A DNA stretch of 64,000 nucleotides from Perognathus longimembris pacificus (GCF_023159225.1 NC_063171.1:13624326-13688325), one strand, 5' to 3'. Counted from the first letter of the stretch, positions 51,449 through 62,088 are shown. The notes: a model not told the origin generated them from the sequence alone. Numbers and translations are program-made.

Positions 51449-51450
<2 letters not shown>
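49901..51450. other. Intronic stretch, nothing recognised
   Basis: AT-rich, no gene. The minus frame of 114 codons at 50875-51219 resembles no family I know. Confidence 0.45.

Positions 51451-51500
<50 letters not shown>
51451..51500 (+). repeat. (GT)n microsatellite at a SINE tail
   Basis: 25 uninterrupted GT units, preceded by a T-run. Confidence 0.96.
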
Positions 51501-51502
<2 letters not shown>

Positions 51503-51695
51503 CTTCTGGGGCTTGAACTCAGGGCCTGAGCTCTGTTCTTGAGCTTATTTTGCTCAAGGCTAACATTCACTTGAGCCACAGAGTCGCTTCTGAGTAGTTT
51601 AATGGAGAGACTCTCATGGAGTGGCTTTGAACTGCCACCCTCATATTTCAACCTAATGAGAAGCTAGAGATTGCAGATGTGAGTCACCTGGCTTA
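51501..51695 (-). repeat. B1-dID SINE, antisense, upstream of the 237-bp exon
   Basis: CTTCTGGGGCTTGAACTCAG, TTGCTCAAGGCTAACATTCA and the 7SL half to GAGTCACCTGGCT. It ends about 280 bp before the exon. Confidence 0.85.
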
Positions 51696-51976
51696 CTTTT
51701 TTTTTTTTAATTTTTGCTTGTTTTCTGAAAAGGAAGGAATTTTATGAAACTTTCACAATCTCACAAGTCAATGTTAAACAACTAGGTCACATAGGCCATG
51801 TGTCTTTCTTGTCCTGAGATATATTTTACAAGCATATATAAGCTTATGCCTCCCTTCTGCCTTCAGATTATTATAACTGTTAATATATTATTTGCTGTTT
51901 TTTCCTCAGTGCCACAAAAGTATACTTTGATTTATCTTTAATATGGTAAAATTGATTGCTTTGCTTCTTTTCCAAG

Positions 51977-52213
51977 GGCTTCAAGTGCTCCTACCAGACT
52001 ACCTTCAGGAACATTTCGTGCAAGCAGCTTTAAGCTACATTGCTTGTAATTCAGAGGGGGAGTTTATTTGTAAGGACAACGATTGCTGGTGCCAATGTGG
52101 CCCCAAGTTCCCAGAATGCAACTGCCCCTCCATGGACATTCAAGCCATGGAAGAAAATCTCCTGCGAATAACTGAAACATGGAAAGCCTACAACATTGAC
52201 TTTGAGGAATCAG
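51977..52213 (+). CDS. BRINP3: BRINP3 internal coding exon (237 bp), cysteine-rich segment
   Basis: The first two bases finish the glycine codon split after 43268. The frame then runs LQVLLPDYLQEHFVQAALSY, through a cysteine-rich stretch (ICKDNDCWCQCGPKFPEC, then NCPSMDIQAMEENLL), to DFEES, and ends in phase 1. The acceptor is CTTCTTTTCCAAG (AG at 51975-51976) and the donor CAG|GTAAGT is near consensus (GT at 52214-52215). The LLRITETWKAYN wording matches BRINP3. From memory, BRINP1 has a quite different cysteine segment and BRINP2 a different helix here. The six closely spaced cysteines in the middle of the segment probably form disulfides in the secretory pathway. Compared with my memory of human BRINP3, His after LQE, Gln in CWCQC and Ile in YNIDF look like substitutions. 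The frame is fully open with no damage. The ATG at 51943 upstream is intronic and not a start. Confidence 0.95.
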
Positions 52214-52445
52214 GTAAGTAGTATGCTTTATTATACCAACTACATCATTGATCATAAACTTTATTAAAAAGATCAGAGAATCTTGTCATATAGTTACTTT
52301 TCATTATTCTTCCAGGTGGACATTTATGTGTCCTTTGTTACTGGATGTTCAATGTTTAACTGTGTGCTGCTATACATTATAGACACTGGAGTTTAACCTC
52401 TCCCTGACTTTGGGTATTAGAAACAGTTCATTACCTGATATCTCT

Positions 52446-52925
52446 CAATAGCTATGACCATATGGACAAATAAGATGATTCTAAGTGAAATGAACTTCAT
52501 GTTATGGAAACAAGGGGTTTATCATTCATTTTGTTATTTTCAACATACCATGTGAAATTATGACTTTTTTCTTTTGTGTTTCTTTCCCATGGTTTTACCC
52601 GATATCACGTAAACTGATTTTGGTACCCTGAATAAAGTATATATGTATATTGGAACTAGGAAAGGGAAAGAGAATACCAAAATCAAAAGACAAGACAACG
52701 ATAAAAAGACAAACCAATGCAGCAGCAATTCTTACAAAACTATATGGTGTAAACTAACTGTACAACTCATGGCAGGGAGGGAAATGGGGCAGGGGGTGGT
52801 GGAGGAAAAATGAGGGAGGAGGTAACAAGTTGGATAAGAAATGTACTCACTGCCTTACATATGAAACTGTAACCCTCTGTACATCACTTTAGCAATAAAG
52901 AAATGAAAAGAAATTTAAAAAGAAA
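52446..52925 (+). mobile_element. L1 3' end, sense
   Basis: It starts CAATAGCTATGACCATATGG, includes GATTCTAAGTGAAATGAAC, the G-rich tract (52775-52805) and the GAAACTGTAACCCTCTGTAC end, with an A-rich tail to about 52925. A TSD was not found. Confidence 0.9.
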
Positions 52926-53317
52926 GAAAAAATAACTTCTCAGTGATGCTCAATTTTGGAAAGCAAAATAGAGCATTTGTTCTATACCTTCTTTACATTA
53001 ACATCATTCACATGATTGCTCAACTTTAAGTAATATATTATTTTATAATCATATTGAGATCAACTTTGAGCTGCTAATGAGTTTTGTTGTTGTTTTTGGT
53101 GTTGGTATTATTTTTGAATTTTTAGGAAGGCTTGTGCTTGATTTTCAGTACTGTTTTTTCTTGGTTGTAGAACTCTTAATAAGTATGTATTGCCTTTAGC
53201 AGTTGCCATTTTATAAAGCACCAAAGTTAATAATGATATAGTATAATTTTTCAAGTTTAGAAAATGCTCATATTATGTATGTCATAATTTATGACTTAAA
53301 AATTAGAATTAAACATA

Positions 53318-53562
53318 GAGCCAGAATCAGTATGCTTGTCATCCTAGGACATACCAACTCATCCTACTCAGGAAGCTGTGATCTGAGGATCACAGTTCAA
53401 AGCCAGCCCCTGCAGGGAAATCAGTGAGACTCTCCAATTAACCACCAGTAAACAGGAAATGATGCTGTTATTCAAAGTGGAAAAACACAAGCCTTGAGTG
53501 AAAAAGCTCAGGGTCAGCACACAAGCCTTGAGTTCAAGCCCCATGACTGACAAAGAAGAAAG
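53318..53562 (+). repeat. B1-dID SINE, full-length
   Basis: CTACTCAGGAAGCTGTGATC and GGATCACAGTTCAAAGCCAG, linker CCAATTAACCACCAGTAAAC, then the dID half (CACAAGCCTTGAGTGAAAAA) and CAAGCCCCATGACTGAC with an A-rich tail. Confidence 0.88.
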
Positions 53563-54098
53563 ACATAGGAATAAGGATTTAAAATATGTATAGTATGGTG
53601 AAACTCTATAGGATTTAGGAAAAAGTGTTAGAAATCCGTGACTTTCAAATAAACATAGAAAAATACTAAATTATAGAAGAAGATAACTGAATAGATTCTT
53701 GAAGTTAATAGCCTTTTAAAGAAATAGAAAATATAATGCATTGAAATCTTTGAACTCAAAGTAGAGAAGTAGACAGTGTTTTCTGGAGCCTGGGATGGTG
53801 TGTAATCAGGGAGATGACAAAATCTCTTGACCAATATCCACCATTAAGTAATTAATAAACATAAGTCTGTTGGGTATACATGAATCTAGAAATATCTAGA
53901 TTTTCAATTGTGTTGCGTTGGCTCTATTTGATTTATGAGAATATCATGGCATTTATTATAACATATTTCTATGTTTTATCTATATGTTTATCTATATGTT
54001 TTAAAGTCAAGACCTAAAATATATCTTTTTTTGTTGAATATCTGTTTTGCCTATTAGTTTGTGGGGTGGGGGGAAGGGTTCTATGCAAATTTTATGAT
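53563..54098. other. Intronic stretch, nothing recognised
   Basis: No gene or repeat named. Confidence 0.45.
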
Positions 54099-54111
54099 CA
54101 TTTTTATTCTT

Positions 54112-54314
54112 TTTTTTTTTTTTGCCAGTCCTGGGGCTTGGACTCAGGGCCTGAGCACTGTCCCTGGCTTCTTTTTGCTCAAGGCTAGCACTCGGCCACT
54201 TGAGCCACAGCGCCACTTCTGGCCATTTTCTGTATATGTGGTGCTGGGGAATCGAACCCAGGGCCTCATGTATATGAGGCAGGCACTCTTGCCACTAGGC
54301 CATATCCCCAGCCC
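54112..54314 (-). mobile_element. ID-dimer SINE, young
   Basis: Exact 13-bp TSD CATTTTTATTCTT at 54099-54111 and 54315-54327. Both monomers are complete. Confidence 0.96.
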
Positions 54315-54573
54315 CATTTTTATTCTTATTTGTGATGAAATTCACTACAAGTTTTATTGGGATTTCACTAAACCTGTATATACAATATGCATTTGAGTAT
54401 GTATTCTGCCAATCTGTAAACATAGGATAACTTTAAAAACATGTCCCATGTAATTTTTCTTCAGTATTTTGTGATTTTAATTATAAATACTTTCTTCGTT
54501 TTTGGAACATTTGTTTTTAGGTATTTTAATTATTCCTAACTTTAAAGATTGGATTTGTGTATATGGCTCAGGA

Positions 54574-54889
54574 TGTTGGGGTGTCATGTAAGAATAAGGA
54601 CACCAAACTCAAAGGAACTCAGCAAGGCAAACTTTACTTCTGCACAGAAGGGTACGTCATTAGCTCAAAACCCAGTGAGCAAGAACACAGAACAGGTCTG
54701 CTGCTCCCTTTGATCTCTAAAGCAGCAGGCCCTGGCTTCTGCTTGAATTGAACAAGCTCAGCTTCATAACCTTGTGCACAACTGTCTATTTTGAAGAGGG
54801 TAGAATGTCTTAATTATGCAAAACCTTTATTACTTTTACTTTCTGATATTGTCTTAGCAGAATAATCAACAAGAGCCAAGCTACCAGGC
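54574..54889 (+). repeat. Unclassified LTR-like repeat, copy 1
   Basis: It begins TGTTGGGGTGTCATG, and from about 54595 matches 58973-59294 in the same orientation (AAGGAACTCA, TTGCTTGAATTG-like blocks, CTCTAAAGCAGCAGGCCCTG, AACAAGAGC). The TG start suggests an LTR, but no clear CA end or TSD was found. Confidence 0.65.
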
Positions 54890-55831
54890 CATTAAGAACT
54901 TTTAAGCAACCCACTTGGATAGAAAAGACTGCTTTTAAAATAATCCACCACTTTCAATTTTTTCTATTGTTCAAAGTCTTTTAAAATTATTTGACTTCCT
55001 CCCTCAGCTGTATTTCTTGTTATGATACAGAAGTTTGGATAGGGCAGTGTCTATGAATCTATAAATTAGTCTTCATATGAACTAGTCCCATAACATCCAA
55101 TTAAAGCCATTATCCCAATTACAACAAAGAATGATAGGAGAATAGAAGCCAGCCACTCTTCCAATTTGTAGCCACCTACTGAGGGATTCATTTACCTCTG
55201 AATTTTTAGTTGGTAGTCCCATCTTAGGCTGCGTTTGGGGGAAAGAAGGCACAACTTTTGCCTCCCAATCAGGATACCTACCCTTCTTTTTCTGTCACAA
55301 TGCAATATTCCTATGAAATCTTTCTTGTAGGAGTTAATTGTCCTCCAAATCCCTTTACTGCCCCCCCCCCCCGCAGTATAAATGAAAAATCTGTTGGTTG
55401 TTGGAGACATAATTAAAACACTTTCTTATTTGACAAACTCTTTCCTTTTTGAAGTGGCAGGGTGAAAAACATAGCTACTTAAACCATAGTGTGGGTTATG
55501 CTCCAATTGACCATAAATGCCTCAAGATAAAGTCCTCCACAATGCCACCAAACATCAGTTCTCCAATTGGTGAGAACAGATGCATTCCCATCTCCTCAGC
55601 AGACCAGATTTCACAGTACCCAGATACATTTCTCAGGAACTCTGTAGGCAAGATGGTGATAATTAGAGGCCAGAGATGATGTTAGAGTTAAGTGATGGTG
55701 ACTTAATTGACTAAGGTGGGATTAAGCAACCATTGGAAACAATGGAAACAGTCCTGCAGGATTTGTTGCCCTGAGCCTCTTATCTTGAAAGAGGGATCTC
55801 ATGCATGCCAGCAGGTTCTTTGACCCATCCC
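54890..55831. other. Unclassified sequence between repeats
   Basis: No protein-like frame recognised. It has a C-run (55362-55373). It may be internal sequence of an old retroelement, which I cannot confirm. Confidence 0.4.
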
Positions 55832-55843
55832 AAAGAGGGACAA

Positions 55844-56190
55844 GGTAACAAACAGTACAAGAAATGTATCCAGGGGCTGGGGATATGGCCTAGTGGCAAG
55901 AGTGCTTGCCTTGTATACATGAGGCCCTGGGTTCGATTCCCCAGCACCACATATATAGAAAATGGCCAGAAGTGGCGCTGTGGCTCAAGTGGCCGAGTGC
56001 TAGCCTTGAGCAAGAAGAAGCCAGAGACAGTGCTCAGGCCCTAAATCCAAGCCCCAGGACTGGCCAAAAAAAAAAAAAAAAAAAAAAAAAGAAAGAAAGA
56101 AATGTATCCAATGCCTAACGTATGAAACTGTAACCTCTCTGTACATCAGTTTGATAATAAAAATTTGAAAATAAATAAATAAAATTAAAA
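55844..56190 (+). mobile_element. Tiny L1 3' end with 12-bp TSD, split by a SINE
   Basis: AAAGAGGGACAA is exact at 55832-55843 and 56191-56202. Only about 110 bp of L1 is present: GGTAACAAACAGTAC before the SINE and ATGCCTAACGTATGAAACTG after it, then a tail rich in A. Confidence 0.93.
55873..56096 (+). mobile_element. ID-dimer SINE nested in the tiny L1
   Basis: Exact 14-bp TSD AAGAAATGTATCCA at 55859-55872 and 56097-56110. Complete dimer with a 24-A tail then GAAA units. Confidence 0.96.
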
Positions 56191-56244
56191 AAAGAGGGAC
56201 AAACTGAATACTTGACATGCCATACTTGTTTAAAAACTACTTTT

Positions 56245-56353
56245 TGCTGTGGCTCAGATGGCAGAGTGCTAGCCTTGAGCGGGAAGAAGCCAGGAACAGT
56301 GCTCAGGCCCTGAGTCCAAGGCCCAGAACTGGCCAAAAAACAATAATAATAAC
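56245..56353 (+). mobile_element. 5'-truncated ID-dimer SINE (second monomer only)
   Basis: It starts within the second monomer (TGCTGTGGCTCAGATGGCAG) and ends CCCAGAACTGGCC with an A-rich tail. TSD AACTACTTTT at 56235-56244 and 56354-56363. Confidence 0.93.
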
Positions 56354-56363
56354 AACTACTTTT

Positions 56364-56896
56364 ATTTCGAATGCAAACAGAAGAGTTTACCTATGCCAAC
56401 AAGTCAGTTGCTTCACCATTTGTCTCAACAGCTATGACCTGTCTTAAATCATTTACCCCCCACTACAATTACCTCCAAATTATTGCCTTCAGGGTTAGGA
56501 GACAAGGTTGGCATTAAGGAGGACTTATAGTAGTGGGATCCATTATTTCTAAACAAAATTGCATTATATGATCAGAATACCAATAAGAATAATCCCTAAC
56601 CTCTAAAACTGAAACACAAAAGGGTCTTCTATCAGCGAGTGAGAAATTGTAACTGTGACAAGGGAATTCTATTGCTCCTCACATGTCTAATGTTTCCTTC
56701 TGTTTTACCACTGATTATTGTTAGTTGACAATCCTACATTACTCTTTTCCCTTGGCAGAGTAGATAATCACCTTCTTGGTCTTTAAGCTTCATAGGGAGT
56801 ATAGGCATCAAATTGGACATTCGAGAGAGTCTTGGGAATATTAATGATCTGAAGAGAGCTCCCTTGTGAAAGAAAGAGTATCAGTCATTTTAAAGT
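56364..56896. other. Unclassified sequence
   Basis: No gene or repeat named. Confidence 0.4.

Positions 56897-56943
<47 letters not shown>
56897..56943 (+). repeat. (GATA)n microsatellite
   Basis: About 12 uninterrupted tetranucleotide units. Confidence 0.95.
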
Positions 56944-56944
<1 letters not shown>

Positions 56945-57033
56945 TAGGTATAGATAGCAAAGTGCACAGTTTAGAGTCCATATACATTATATACATTGTT
57001 CCATCCTTTCTTTCTTACTTTTTATTTTTTTGG

Positions 57034-57251
57034 TGCTGGTTTTGATTAAGAGTGTCGGTGCTGTCCCCAAGCTTTCATGTATAAAATTGATGCTCTACCA
57101 TTTGAGACACAGCTTCACAGCTTCCACCCATTTGTGGATAATTGTACATAAAAGTCTCAAAGACCTTCCTGCCCCAGCTGGCTTCTCACAGCAATTCCCA
57201 GTCTTAGACTCCTGGGTAGCTGGGATTACAACTGAGAGCCACGAAGACCCA
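57034..57251 (-). repeat. B1-dID SINE, antisense
   Basis: CTGGTTTTGATTAAGAGTGT (dID), CCATTTGTGGATAATTGTAC (linker), then CTGGGTAGCTGGGATTACAA and GAGAGCCACGAAGACCCAG (7SL half start, reversed). Confidence 0.82.
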
Positions 57252-58570
57252 GTCCTTCTTTTCTTTGAACATATTTAAAGTCTAGGTAAGTGCAAACAGA
57301 AGTTTACTCAGATTAGTTATTAGGAAAATTCCCCAATTGTAAATTACTTAATTAACTACATCTACTACTGCATATCCATTATGCCTCTTTCCCAGTATCA
57401 TCATGGAGGAATCATAACAAATAATTTAAGCATGCCTTGGAAAGGACTTTCTCTGAGATCATGGCCTTATAATACTAAAGGTTTCTGAGATTGCTATATG
57501 TTAATATCCTAGAATCTGTCAGTCATCTTCCTACCCTTTGTTATAGGACTGTAGCCTGGTGGTATATACTAACTACTCATCCTGAGGTAGCTAGGAATCC
57601 AGAAGGACCTAAACACCGCCACCCCCCGCCCCCGAATCAATAATTCTTATTATAACAAAGACTCCCCTGAGCAATCTTAAAAAAAAACAACAAAAAAACA
57701 AATAGCTTTATTTGGTGCCAACTCTGACCAAATCTGAAACTGTGGGGGAGTATTTTATATTTACCTTCTCACTCCTGCCCTAAATTTCTCCCTGATATCA
57801 GCTAAGGTCAATGGCTGTCCCCTGAAGATATGCTGAAGTGCTGTCTTAAAATGGCTGCCACCCTTAATAAGTCTTTCTCTTCTCATACCAGTTTCTTTCT
57901 TTCTTTCTTTTTTTTTTTTTTTTGAGTGGAGGAGTCTATAGCTATGAGTTGCTAAAAGTGCTAGGGTTTGGGCTTGAGGTCTAAATATTTCGTTTCACCA
58001 CATTCCTAGTGATAAGAGATATTAGTCTGAGGCAGCTTAATTTCTTTTGCTGAGCCTATAAATTAACTGAAATCAAAATATAATCTGTGTGCTGCCCTTC
58101 TCCATTACATTTATACCTTTTAATATGATGTTTTCTCTCCTAAAATCACACACCACACAAAAGCACAGAACATAGAATTAGACAGCTTAGAATTGTCAAC
58201 TTTCTCCCTGAGCCCTAAGGATGGAATCAAGTCAATCTGTTCTCCTGAAAATTATGACAGACTGTGTGAGCTCCAAACAGCATGATAGAATGAAATCATG
58301 GAATTGCATCCCTATTTCTGCCCTGAACAGAAGAGTAACATGTGGGTGGGGGGGGGAGGGGTAATAGCAACAAAGAGATCCTTAACATTTGTCCAAATGA
58401 TCTAATGGGAATGTCAAAGGGAGCCTTCAAAGTTCTGCTTTTTGCTGTTTTCCTAGTTCTAGAATTCTTATTCTCATTTTGCCAGGTTTCCATAATTCAT
58501 TTTTCCTGTGCACTCAATTCCATCTTTTATGCCATAATGTTCTCAACCCCCTTTTCTGGACCCTTTACTA
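57252..58570. other. Unclassified sequence with G- and C-rich tracts
   Basis: A C-rich tract lies at 57617-57633, a CTTT/T run at 57893-57922 and a G-rich tract at 58344-58361. No gene recognised. Confidence 0.4.
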
Positions 58571-58582
58571 GAGGGTTCTCTG

Positions 58583-58796
58583 TTTTGTTTTTGTTTTTTT
58601 GTCAGTCTTAGGGCTTAAACTCAGGGCCTGAGCACTGTCCCTGGCTTCTTTTTGCTTAAGGCTAGCACTCTACCACTTGAACCACAGCGCCGCCACTTCC
58701 GGCTTTTTCTATGTATGTGGTGCTGAGGAATTGAACCCAGAGCTTCATGTATAGGAGGTGAGCACTTTACGACTAGGCCATATTCCCAGCCCCCTG
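58583..58796 (-). mobile_element. ID-dimer SINE
   Basis: Exact 12-bp TSD GAGGGTTCTCTG at 58571-58582 and 58797-58808. The tail is a TTTTG-type run rather than pure T. Confidence 0.95.
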
Positions 58797-58928
58797 GAGG
58801 GTTCTCTGAACAGACTTAGTTTTCTTTTCTTTGTTTTCGAATGTTATAATCTTCTCTATTGTGAGTAAATAAATGTGAATCTGCTCTTTCTTCTTATCTA
58901 GAACACAGTCTGTCTCTGTCTCTCTCTC

Positions 58929-58929
58929 A

Positions 58930-58970
<41 letters not shown>
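58929..58970 (+). repeat. (CA)n microsatellite
   Basis: About 20 CA units, preceded by TCTCTCTC. Confidence 0.95.
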
Positions 58971-58972
<2 letters not shown>

Positions 58973-59294
58973 TGAAGGAACTCAAAAAGGGAAATCTTAC
59001 TTTTGCACAGAAACATGTACCATTAGCTGACATCCTAGCAAGCAAATACATGGAGTACTGGGCTGCTCCCTTTTTATCTCTAAAGCAGCAGGCCCTGCCC
59101 CTCTGCTTGAATTGGCCAACCACAGTTTCACAGTTTGCCAGGATTGCCTAGTTTGAAGATTGTGGGATGTCTTAAATACAGCCTCAGCTATTTGACCAAC
59201 CTGAATCTTTTCTTAATTGCTCACACTCCTTGCTCCGTTATTTAATCTCTGATACTGTCTTAGAATAAGAAACAAGAGCAAAGGCCAGAGCAGG
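58973..59294 (+). repeat. Unclassified LTR-like repeat, copy 2
   Basis: It aligns along its length with 54595-54889 with clear divergence. Its left end is replaced by the CA microsatellite and its right end abuts an L1 insertion. Confidence 0.65.
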
Positions 59295-59374
59295 ATTTTT
59301 AATTTTTTTTTCTTTATTGTCAAAATGAGGTACAGATGGGTTACAGATTCATATGTAAGGCAGTGAGTTTTCTG

Positions 59375-59592
59375 TTTTTTTTTTTTTTTTATTTGTTTGT
59401 TTTGCCAGTCCTTTGGCTTGGACTCAAGGCCTGAGCATGATCCCTGGCTTCTTTTTGCTCAGGGCTAGGATTCTACCACTTGAGCCACAGTGCCACTTCT
59501 GGCTTTTTCTATATATGTAGTGCTCGGGAATCAAACCCAGGGCTTCATGCATGCGAGGCAAGTACTCTAACACTAGGCCATATTCCCAGCCC
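59375..59592 (-). mobile_element. ID-dimer SINE nested in L1
   Basis: T-rich tail, GCCAGTCCTTTGGCTTGGAC and the ID monomer ending CATATTCCCAGCCC. L1 sequence lies on both sides. The TSD is not clear. Confidence 0.9.
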
Positions 59593-59706
59593 ATGATTAC
59601 AACTAGTTACCTCCTTCCTCATTTCTCCCCCCTCTCCCCTCCCACCACCTCCTCATGAGTTGTACAGTTGGTTTACACCAAATGGTTTTGTATTGCTTTT
59701 GGAATG

Positions 59707-60164
59707 TGTCGGGGTTTTTTAGCACACCCCCCCCCCCGTGCTCCCCTGACCCACGGGAGTGATGGGGAAGGCTCGCCCCACCCCGACCAGACAAGCCAAG
59801 AAAGGAAAGGGTGGGCAGACCGCCTGCATCCAGCCCTCCCTCACAGGAGGACAAACAGACATGTCTGGGAGTCAAGTCAGCAAGTCTGCGCAAGATCTGG
59901 TTTATTGGGGAAGTACGTGCCACTAATATAAAGCATAGGAGCCAATCAGGTCTAAGGTCGGCAGGAAGGGGAGTCATGAGCTGTCCATCAAGGTTGGAAG
60001 AGCTGGGTGGGGGGCATCACAGCCCACAGAACTGCCTCTGGGTCATAACCAAAGACACTTGTAGCAGCTGCATGTTGTTGTTAGGCACTGCCATCTTAGC
60101 CACATGTGGCCCCAAGACTGAGAAACAGGTGGGGCCAGCTAGTTGACTTCCAGGTGTGCCCACA
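59707..60164 (-). mobile_element. Solo LTR of an endogenous retrovirus, 458 bp
   Basis: Bounded by the exact 6-bp TSD GGAATG (59701-59706 and 60165-60170), with L1 sequence continuing across the site. On the minus strand it starts TGTGGGCACACC and ends CCCCGACA, with AATAAA (TTTATT at 59901-59906 on +) and a TATA-like TTTATATT just upstream (59925-59933). A 6-bp TSD is typical of class II (ERVK-like) elements. No internal region remains. Confidence 0.94.
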
Positions 60165-60401
60165 GGAATGGTTTGTCTTTTTATCATTTGTCTCTTGATT
60201 TTGATATTCCCTTTCCCTTCCTTAGTTCTAATGCCTGCATATACAGTATCCAGGGTACTGAGATGAGATACAGTGAAAGCAGGTTGGGAATTTTTCTCTT
60301 GGCATATAGAAATAGTAATTAAAATATTTATATCTTGCAAATATGATGAATTTGTTTATCTATACTGACAGTAGTTTGGGAGATCATATTGATCATGTTG
60401 A

Positions 60402-60610
60402 CTAGATATGATGGCTGTGACTATAACCCTGACTACTTGAGAAGTAAAGGTCAAGAGGATTCTGCTTTGATCCTAAAATGGTTGTCCAGAGAATCCTGCT
60501 TTTAGGCAGGTAAGGACAAAAATATAATGAGAACTCTCATTTAGGAATAGTGATATGTATTAATGGTCTTAGCTTAGGTGAATAAAGTGCTGACCAACTC
60601 TGTGTAAACA
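60402..60610 (+). repeat. B1-dID SINE, diverged
   Basis: TATGATGGCTGTGACTATAA, GACTACTTGAGAAGTAAAGG and a dID-like end (GTCTTAGCTTAGGTGAATAA). The tail is CAAA-rich (60607-60622). Confidence 0.65.
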
Positions 60611-61009
60611 AACAAACAAATCTGAAGTCTAACATTTAACTTACAAGCAAAAGGTACTGGAGAAATGACTTAGTCAATACAAGACTGTGAAATCAAGCCT
60701 TAATTTGTTGTTGTTGTTTGTCTTGTTTATTTTTTGTGTACATATATTCAATACATTCAGTGATAACTTCCCCATTTCTAATTTGGAAAATCAGTATTGC
60801 TTTTTCTTGCCTGAGCTCTCTGGCTAGAATTTTCAGTGCTGAGGCCTATCTTTATTTTGTTTCATATCTATGATAGAAATCCTTCAAATTTTCTCCATTT
60901 AGTTTAAATGTTGACCTTTATATATAGCCTATATTACAATGATGTACTTCCTTTCCATATCTAATTTGTTTAGCATTATTACAAAAATATATTAAATTTA
61001 TCAAATGTA

Positions 61010-61195
61010 TTGTCTGCATCTATTAAAATATGGCATTTTATTTGTCCATCTTTTGATGTTTTATATCATAAATAACAACTGATGGTGCTTTGAAAATTAG
61101 ATATTCACATACAGAGAATGAATCTAGTTCTTATCTCATGAGTTATGAAAGTCAAAAAAATTAGAGCCATAATATAAGACTGGAAATGATAGAAC
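61010..61195 (+). repeat. 186-bp exact direct duplication, copy 1
   Basis: Base-by-base identical to 62345-62530 (offset 1335). It sits in otherwise unremarkable intronic sequence and begins TTGTCTGCATC and ends GATAGAAC. Confidence 0.97.
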
Positions 61196-61316
61196 ACTGA
61201 ATTATAATAGGAGACATGCTCCAGGATATGGGAAAATATGTTTTGACAATACTATCTAAGTACTCATAGTAAGTGGAAAAGTAGACTAATTGTTACACCC
61301 AGCTGAATAATAACTT

Positions 61317-61445
61317 CTTCTGGGTGTTGTGTTACATGATGGACATAGCTATTCAAATGTACCAGGTAGGAAAATCACAATTCAAGGCCAGTCAGGACAA
61401 ACTTACTAAGAGTCTCTATCTGTAAGACAAGTTAAAGGCAAAATG
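61317..61445 (+). repeat. B1-like SINE remnant
   Basis: GTGTTGTGTTACATGATGG, then AATCACAATTCAAGGCCAGT and GAGTCTCTATCTGTAAGAC follow the 7SL-SINE layout. Confidence 0.55.
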
Positions 61446-61902
61446 ACGAAATATGTGGTTAAGGAAAGTTGAAGACACTAATATCAATATCTAGTTTCAT
61501 ATAAGAAAACAAAAACATAAACTTTTGCATAATTAAGGAAGCAATCAGCATAGTAGAAACCACACAGAAGAATTTATAAGCTATACATATGAACAGGAGT
61601 CATCTTCCAAAATATAAAAGAAATATAGGAAAGTCAAAATGAAAATATATCTGATTTTGTGATGAGTAATGTATTTCAAAAGAAGACATACAATTGAGCA
61701 ACAAGAACTCAACACTGATGATCATCAAAGGGATGCACTGTAAAAGCATCACACATACACATATTCTGGCTGTGATAAGATTGGCTGCTATCACAAAGAT
61801 AAAAACTAGAAGTGAGGAAAGGCAATTCTCACTCACTGTCAGGAGTGAAAACTTGTAAAGCCATTGTGGAAATGGTATTAAGAACAGAACTGCCACTTGC
61901 CA

Positions 61903-62088
61903 CCTGTGGTGGCTCATGCTAGTAATCCCATCTACTCAAAAGGCTGAGATATGAGGATCACAGTTCAAAGCCAGAAAAATTAACTTCCAGAATAACCTGG
62001 AAGTAGAGCTGTAGTTCAAGTGATAGAGCACTAGGTTTTGCAAACAATGCCTAGAGGACAGTACTCAGACCCTGAGTTCAAGCTCAGG

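Larger units (their letters stand above)
43269..51976 (+). other. BRINP3: BRINP3 intron between the two exons (8,708 bp)
   Basis: A phase-1 intron bounded by GTATGT and TTTTCCAAG. It carries a young antisense ID dimer (43550-43759), a twin-primed L1 with a solo LTR, a B1-dID SINE interrupted by an L1, and two SINEs with long GT tracts. No additional exon was recognised. Confidence 0.88.
59295..60277 (-). mobile_element. L1 3' end holding a SINE and a solo LTR
   Basis: A reversed tail (59295-59316), the AAATGAGGTACAGATGGGTT motif, then the C-rich tract (59625-59652), GTTTACACCAAATGGTTTTG and, after the LTR, GTTTGTCTTTTTATCATTTG to GATGAGATACAGTGAA. A possible 6-bp TSD AGCAGG lies at 59289-59294 and 60278-60283. 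Confidence 0.88.

Noticed and set aside
54574..59294. A complete provirus with two LTRs
   Set aside because: No retroviral protein motif, primer-binding site or provirus TSD was seen, and the homology of the two copies runs past the candidate LTR ends.
59603..60340. Several 80-125 codon frames on both strands
   Set aside because: They lie over the solo LTR and its L1 flanks. The LTR's high GC content explains the lack of stops.
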